In this document: positions 61,276 to 64,000 of the stretch, piece after piece
How positions within the stretch are numbered: position 1 is the first letter of the stretch
How the letters are laid out: every line of letters starts with the position of its first letter
Assembly: GCF_000953675.1 (NCBI RefSeq)
Contig: NZ_LN679998.1
Span: forward strand, 1,263,911-1,327,910
DNA from: Paraclostridium sordellii
Lineage (GTDB): Bacteria > Bacillota > Clostridia > Peptostreptococcales > Peptostreptococcaceae
Length of the DNA stretch: 64,000 bases
Direction of reading: 5' to 3'
The notes under the pieces: model-generated
The model's database searches: none
Told to the model about the DNA's origin: nothing
The model's input: only the letters and a program-made list of their open reading frames with translations
Position numbers and translations under genes: made by a program

Positions 61276-61340
61276 TTAATATTTAAATAGAAAGAGTGTG
61301 AACTTATAATAAGTTCACACTCTTTCTATTTAAATATTAA
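61276..61340. repeat. 65-nt near-perfect palindrome (32-bp arms)
   Basis: Bases 61276-61307 are the exact reverse complement of 61309-61340 around one central base, with GAAAGAGTGTGAACTT in the left arm. It lies between the NifX-like gene and an ABC transporter gene, ends 21 bases before the latter's start, and has no T tract outside the arms. It may act as terminator, attenuator or processing site. Confidence 0.85.
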
Positions 61341-61361
61341 GAATATAGGAGTAATACAAAT

Positions 61362-63068
61362 ATGAGGATGCTTTTTAAGTATGCGCTAGAATATAAGTGG
61401 CATTTTTTTGCAAGGGTAATAACCATATCACTAGTAGCGCTAGCAAGTATATGTTTTGATTTTATGATGGGATTTATCGTAGATATATTTTCAAATGGGG
61501 AGGTTGAAAAATTCATACCTATAATTATAGTTACAGTAACACTCATAATTGTTATGTTTTTAGCTGAGTATTTAGATGGATTAGTAATGTCTAAATATAT
61601 AAAAAATACTGTTAATTATTTAAGATGTGATATATTTTCTAAAATAATAAGTAAAGATATTAAGAACTTTTCATTAGATAATAGTGGAAAATATATCTCT
61701 ATACTATATAATGATGTAAAATTAATCGAAGACAGTTTTTTAAATAATATATTTTTAGTTATATCATCATTATTGTCTTTTATAATTTCATTATGTGCAC
61801 TTTTTTATATAAGTCCTTACATAGTAATATTTATAGTGATATTTGGAATATTAGGATTTATAATTCCAAATAGATTGTCTAAAAAGTTAATAATACAAAA
61901 AAATGAATATTCTAAAAGTCTAGAAGATATAACATCTATAACTAAAGATTTATTTTCGGGTTTTGAGGTTATTAAATGTTTTAATATAACAAAGAAAATG
62001 AACAAAATATTTATAGATAATTCTTTAAAAGTTGAAAATGCAAAAAGAGAATCATCTATACTAGAAGCATTAATAAAAGGATTTTCTTTATCTTTTAGTG
62101 TAACTATATACTTAGGCGTTTTAATATTAGGTGGATATTTAATGTATAAGAAAAATATATCCGTAGGTACAGCTATAATAATAATTCAATTGAGTACACA
62201 TATCGTAGGACCTGTTAAAACAAGTATATCTTTGATAAACCAGATAAAATCAGTAACTTTAATATCAGAAAAAATTAAAACTATATTAGATTCACCAAAT
62301 GAAAATTTAGAAAATGAAAGTTTGGAAGATTTTAAACAATGTATAAACGTTGAAAATGTTAAATTTTCATATTCAAAAGATAGATTAGCATTGGATAATA
62401 TAAATTTAACCTTTGAAAAAAATAAAAAATATGCAATTGTAGGTGAAAGTGGATGTGGGAAAAGTACACTAATAAAGATGATAATGAGATATTATACTAA
62501 ATATGAAGGAAATATAGTTATAGATAACAAAAACTTAAATAGTATATATAGTTCAGATTTATATAAAAATATATCTATGATACAACAAAATGTTTTTATG
62601 TTTGATGATTCTATTAAAGAAAATATTAAACTTTTCTCTAATCATAGTGATGATGAGGTTATAAAAAGCTGTGATAGAGCAGGGCTAATGGGACTAATAA
62701 ATAGACTTGGGAATGGAATAGATTCCTTAGCTGGTGAAAATGGAAATAGGCTATCTGGAGGAGAAAAACAAAGAGTAGCAATTGCAAGGGCATTAATTAA
62801 TAAAGCAAAAGTACTTATATTAGATGAGTCTACTTCTGCACTAGACAATGAAACAGCATATAATTTGGAAAAATCATTACTTGAATTAAAAGATTTGACT
62901 ATGATTGTTGTAACACATAAGCTTATAAAAAGTTTGCTAATAAGCTATGACGAAATTATAGTTATGAAAGATGGAAAAGTAATTGAAATAGGAAATTTTG
63001 AAAAACTAATAAATTTAAAGGGATATTTTTATAGCTTATATTATATACAAAATGAAAATAATATTTAA
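61362..63068 (+). CDS. ABC exporter (fused membrane and ATPase domains)
   Basis: The 568-residue half-transporter has about six membrane helices in residues 1-290 and an ATPase domain with GESGCGKST (Walker A), RLSGGEKQRVAIARAL (signature), VLILDESTSALD (Walker B) and VVTHK (switch His). All catalytic residues are intact, so it can work as a homodimer exporting peptides, lipids or drugs. There is no peptidase domain. The start follows AGGAG by ten bases. Its link to the arsR/nifX-like pair is uncertain because the large palindrome lies between them. Confidence 0.88.
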   Translation: MRMLFKYALEYKWHFFARVITISLVALASICFDFMMGFIVDIFSNGEVEKFIPIIIVTVTLIIVMFLAEYLDGLVMSKYIKNTVNYLRCDIFSKIISKDIKNFSLDNSGKYISILYNDVKLIEDSFLNNIFLVISSLLSFIISLCALFYISPYIVIFIVIFGILGFIIPNRLSKKLIIQKNEYSKSLEDITSITKDLFSGFEVIKCFNITKKMNKIFIDNSLKVENAKRESSILEALIKGFSLSFSVTIYLGVLILGGYLMYKKNISVGTAIIIIQLSTHIVGPVKTSISLINQIKSVTLISEKIKTILDSPNENLENESLEDFKQCINVENVKFSYSKDRLALDNINLTFEKNKKYAIVGESGCGKSTLIKMIMRYYTKYEGNIVIDNKNLNSIYSSDLYKNISMIQQNVFMFDDSIKENIKLFSNHSDDEVIKSCDRAGLMGLINRLGNGIDSLAGENGNRLSGGEKQRVAIARALINKAKVLILDESTSALDNETAYNLEKSLLELKDLTMIVVTHKLIKSLLISYDEIIVMKDGKVIEIGNFEKLINLKGYFYSLYYIQNENNI

Positions 63069-63166
63069 TAATAAGTTTTTTTGATATGAAATAAATTTTC
63101 TTTGTTTTAATTAGGAATTTATTGGTATATATAAAAATAACAAAAAATTAAATATGGAGGCTTAAT

Positions 63167-63826
63167 ATGTTTTCAAGAGCAGAATTAAAAAATGGAGCAA
63201 AAGATCAATTAAGAGGAAAATGGCTATTAGCAGTTTTAGTTTTTATTTGCTATTCGGTTATATTACAGTTAATAAATATAGATCTTACAAATTCAATGGA
63301 AGGATCAATGCTTGGGATATCTTTAAATATAGTAGGGTTATTAGTTTTTGGATCTATTGAAGTTGGTATGTGCAGATTTACTTTAAAACTAGCTCATAAA
63401 GATGAGACTACTCAATTTAATGATTTATTTTCAGGATTTGACGTATTTATAAAAGCATTAGTAATGAATTTAATAATAAGTGTATGTGTAGTAATTGGGT
63501 CAATGCTATTTATTATACCTGGTATAATATTTGGAATAATGTTCTCTCAAGCCAATTATATATTAGCCGAAAATCCAGAGCAATCAGCTATAGAATGTAT
63601 AAAAGAAAGTATTAATATGATGAAAGGTTACAAATTTCACTTCTTTGTACTTCAATTAAGCTTTATAGGATGGTTAATATTAGCTTCAATACCATTTGGA
63701 ATAGGTTTGTTATGGTATGTTCCTTACTATCAAATGACAATGGCTAATTTTTATTTATTAGTAAAGGGTAATTATAAAAGAATGAATGAATTTAGTTATG
63801 ATTATAAAGATAATAATGAAATATAA
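63167..63826 (+). CDS. DUF975 family membrane protein
   Basis: The 219-residue protein has about five hydrophobic segments and the DUF975 start FSRAELKNGAKDQLRGKW. It also shows LFIIPGIIFGIMFSQANYIL and the later ENPEQSAIECIKESINMMKG, which resemble the family's conserved core. The function is unknown. The ribosome site is GGAGG. It is monocistronic with a terminator over its stop. Confidence 0.85.
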   Translation: MFSRAELKNGAKDQLRGKWLLAVLVFICYSVILQLINIDLTNSMEGSMLGISLNIVGLLVFGSIEVGMCRFTLKLAHKDETTQFNDLFSGFDVFIKALVMNLIISVCVVIGSMLFIIPGIIFGIMFSQANYILAENPEQSAIECIKESINMMKGYKFHFFVLQLSFIGWLILASIPFGIGLLWYVPYYQMTMANFYLLVKGNYKRMNEFSYDYKDNNEI

Positions 63827-63859
63827 TAAAATAGACTATTTTTAATAGTCTATTTTATT
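63825..63859 (+). terminator. Terminator after the DUF975 gene
   Basis: AATAAAATAGACTATT and its complement pair (16 bp) around three T; the stop codon lies at the left end. Confidence 0.75.
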
Positions 63860-63923
63860 ATATTGTAATAAAGTCGAATAAATGATATATTTTAATTAAA
63901 AACTAAAATAAATGAGGATTTTG

Positions 63924-64000
63924 TATGTATTTGCCGAATAAAATTACTAGTGTACTAGCTAAAATAGATAAACCTTATGAAGTTAAATATATAGATGGAA
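63924..64000 (+). CDS. Unidentified gene, 3' part outside the window
   Basis: An ATG at 63924 with GAGG about eight bases upstream opens a frame that runs off the window. Only 25 residues are visible, starting MYLPNKITSVLAKIDKPYEV. This is too little to assign a family. Confidence 0.5.

Noticed and set aside
1-64000. CRISPR arrays, tRNA or rRNA genes, insertion sequences, prophage
   Set aside because: No regularly spaced repeats, cloverleaf-like GC-rich segments, transposase motifs or phage genes were seen.

Overview
The window comes from a low-GC (strongly AT-rich) Gram-positive anaerobe of the Clostridia. The evidence is the codon use, the strong AGGAGG/GGGGG ribosome sites, frequent TTG and GTG starts, a class III fructose-1,6-bisphosphatase, a sensory [FeFe]-hydrogenase homologue, a small clostridial-type ferredoxin and an HsmRA-like heme-sensing pair known from Clostridioides difficile. 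Peptostreptococcaceae (Clostridioides, Romboutsia, Paraclostridium or Terrisporobacter type) is the best guess, as an inference. It looks like ordinary chromosome. I saw no rRNA, tRNA, CRISPR array, prophage or insertion sequence.

Layout. 1-1.9 kb: the tail of a CAP-domain protein, a polysaccharide deacetylase and two small unknown genes. 2-8.5 kb: one tightly packed folate operon running from chorismate to the pterin branch (pabA-pabB-pabC, a nucleotidyltransferase-like gene, folE-folP-folB-folK) and ending with DAHP synthase (aroF), which feeds the shikimate pathway. 8.7-13.6 kb: dnaG, rpoD, trmK and a Nif3/YqfO gene. 13.6-17 kb: two zinc-ribbon proteins followed by the lipid II flippase murJ. 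17-21.5 kb: fbp, an amino acid:Na+ symporter and a glucose-type PTS EIIA. 21.8-24.9 kb: bioB-bioD-bioA behind a probable BirA operator. 24.9-26 kb: cyclophilin and a second ssb with a LexA-like box.

26.2-29.1 kb: an iron-sulfur protein built like a phosphatase-linked sensory [FeFe] hydrogenase, overlapping a SpoIIE/PP2C phosphatase gene. 29.1-34.6 kb: a nitroreductase, an acidic orphan, a PLP lyase, a DEAD-box helicase, small membrane and secreted proteins and a ferredoxin. 34.6-39.3 kb: a MarR regulator divergent from a heterodimeric ABC exporter whose promoter contains a perfect PerR/Fur-type 7-1-7 inverted repeat. 39.4-45.7 kb: a cold-shock protein, then asnB followed without an obvious terminator by a response regulator, a sensor kinase and a membrane-anchored beta-propeller-like protein, then a DedA/VTT membrane protein. 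asnB and the VTT gene share a 14-bp operator-like motif.

45.8-51.3 kb: a DUF4438 protein, thiol peroxidase, a methyltransferase, an orphan, a DUF2804 protein and a soluble reductive-dehalogenase-like double [4Fe-4S] protein. 51.4-56.2 kb: a NitT/TauT-type ABC importer whose binding-protein gene is separated from its permease/ATPase genes by an oppositely oriented nitroreductase, then an adenosine-deaminase-like amidohydrolase. 56.3-57.2 kb: the HsmR/HsmA-like pair with a perfect 16-bp palindrome between the genes. 57.3-64 kb: a DinG-type helicase with a degenerate exonuclease domain, an ArsR/NifX-like pair with cysteine-rich tails, a near-perfect 65-nt palindrome, an ABC exporter, a DUF975 membrane protein and the start of an unidentified gene.

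The strongest candidates for unusual biology are the hydrogenase-like sensor/phosphatase module, the asnB/two-component/propeller operon with its shared upstream motif, the HsmRA-like pair with its palindrome, and the ArsR/NifX-like pair. Functional calls rest on motifs read by eye. No database search was run.
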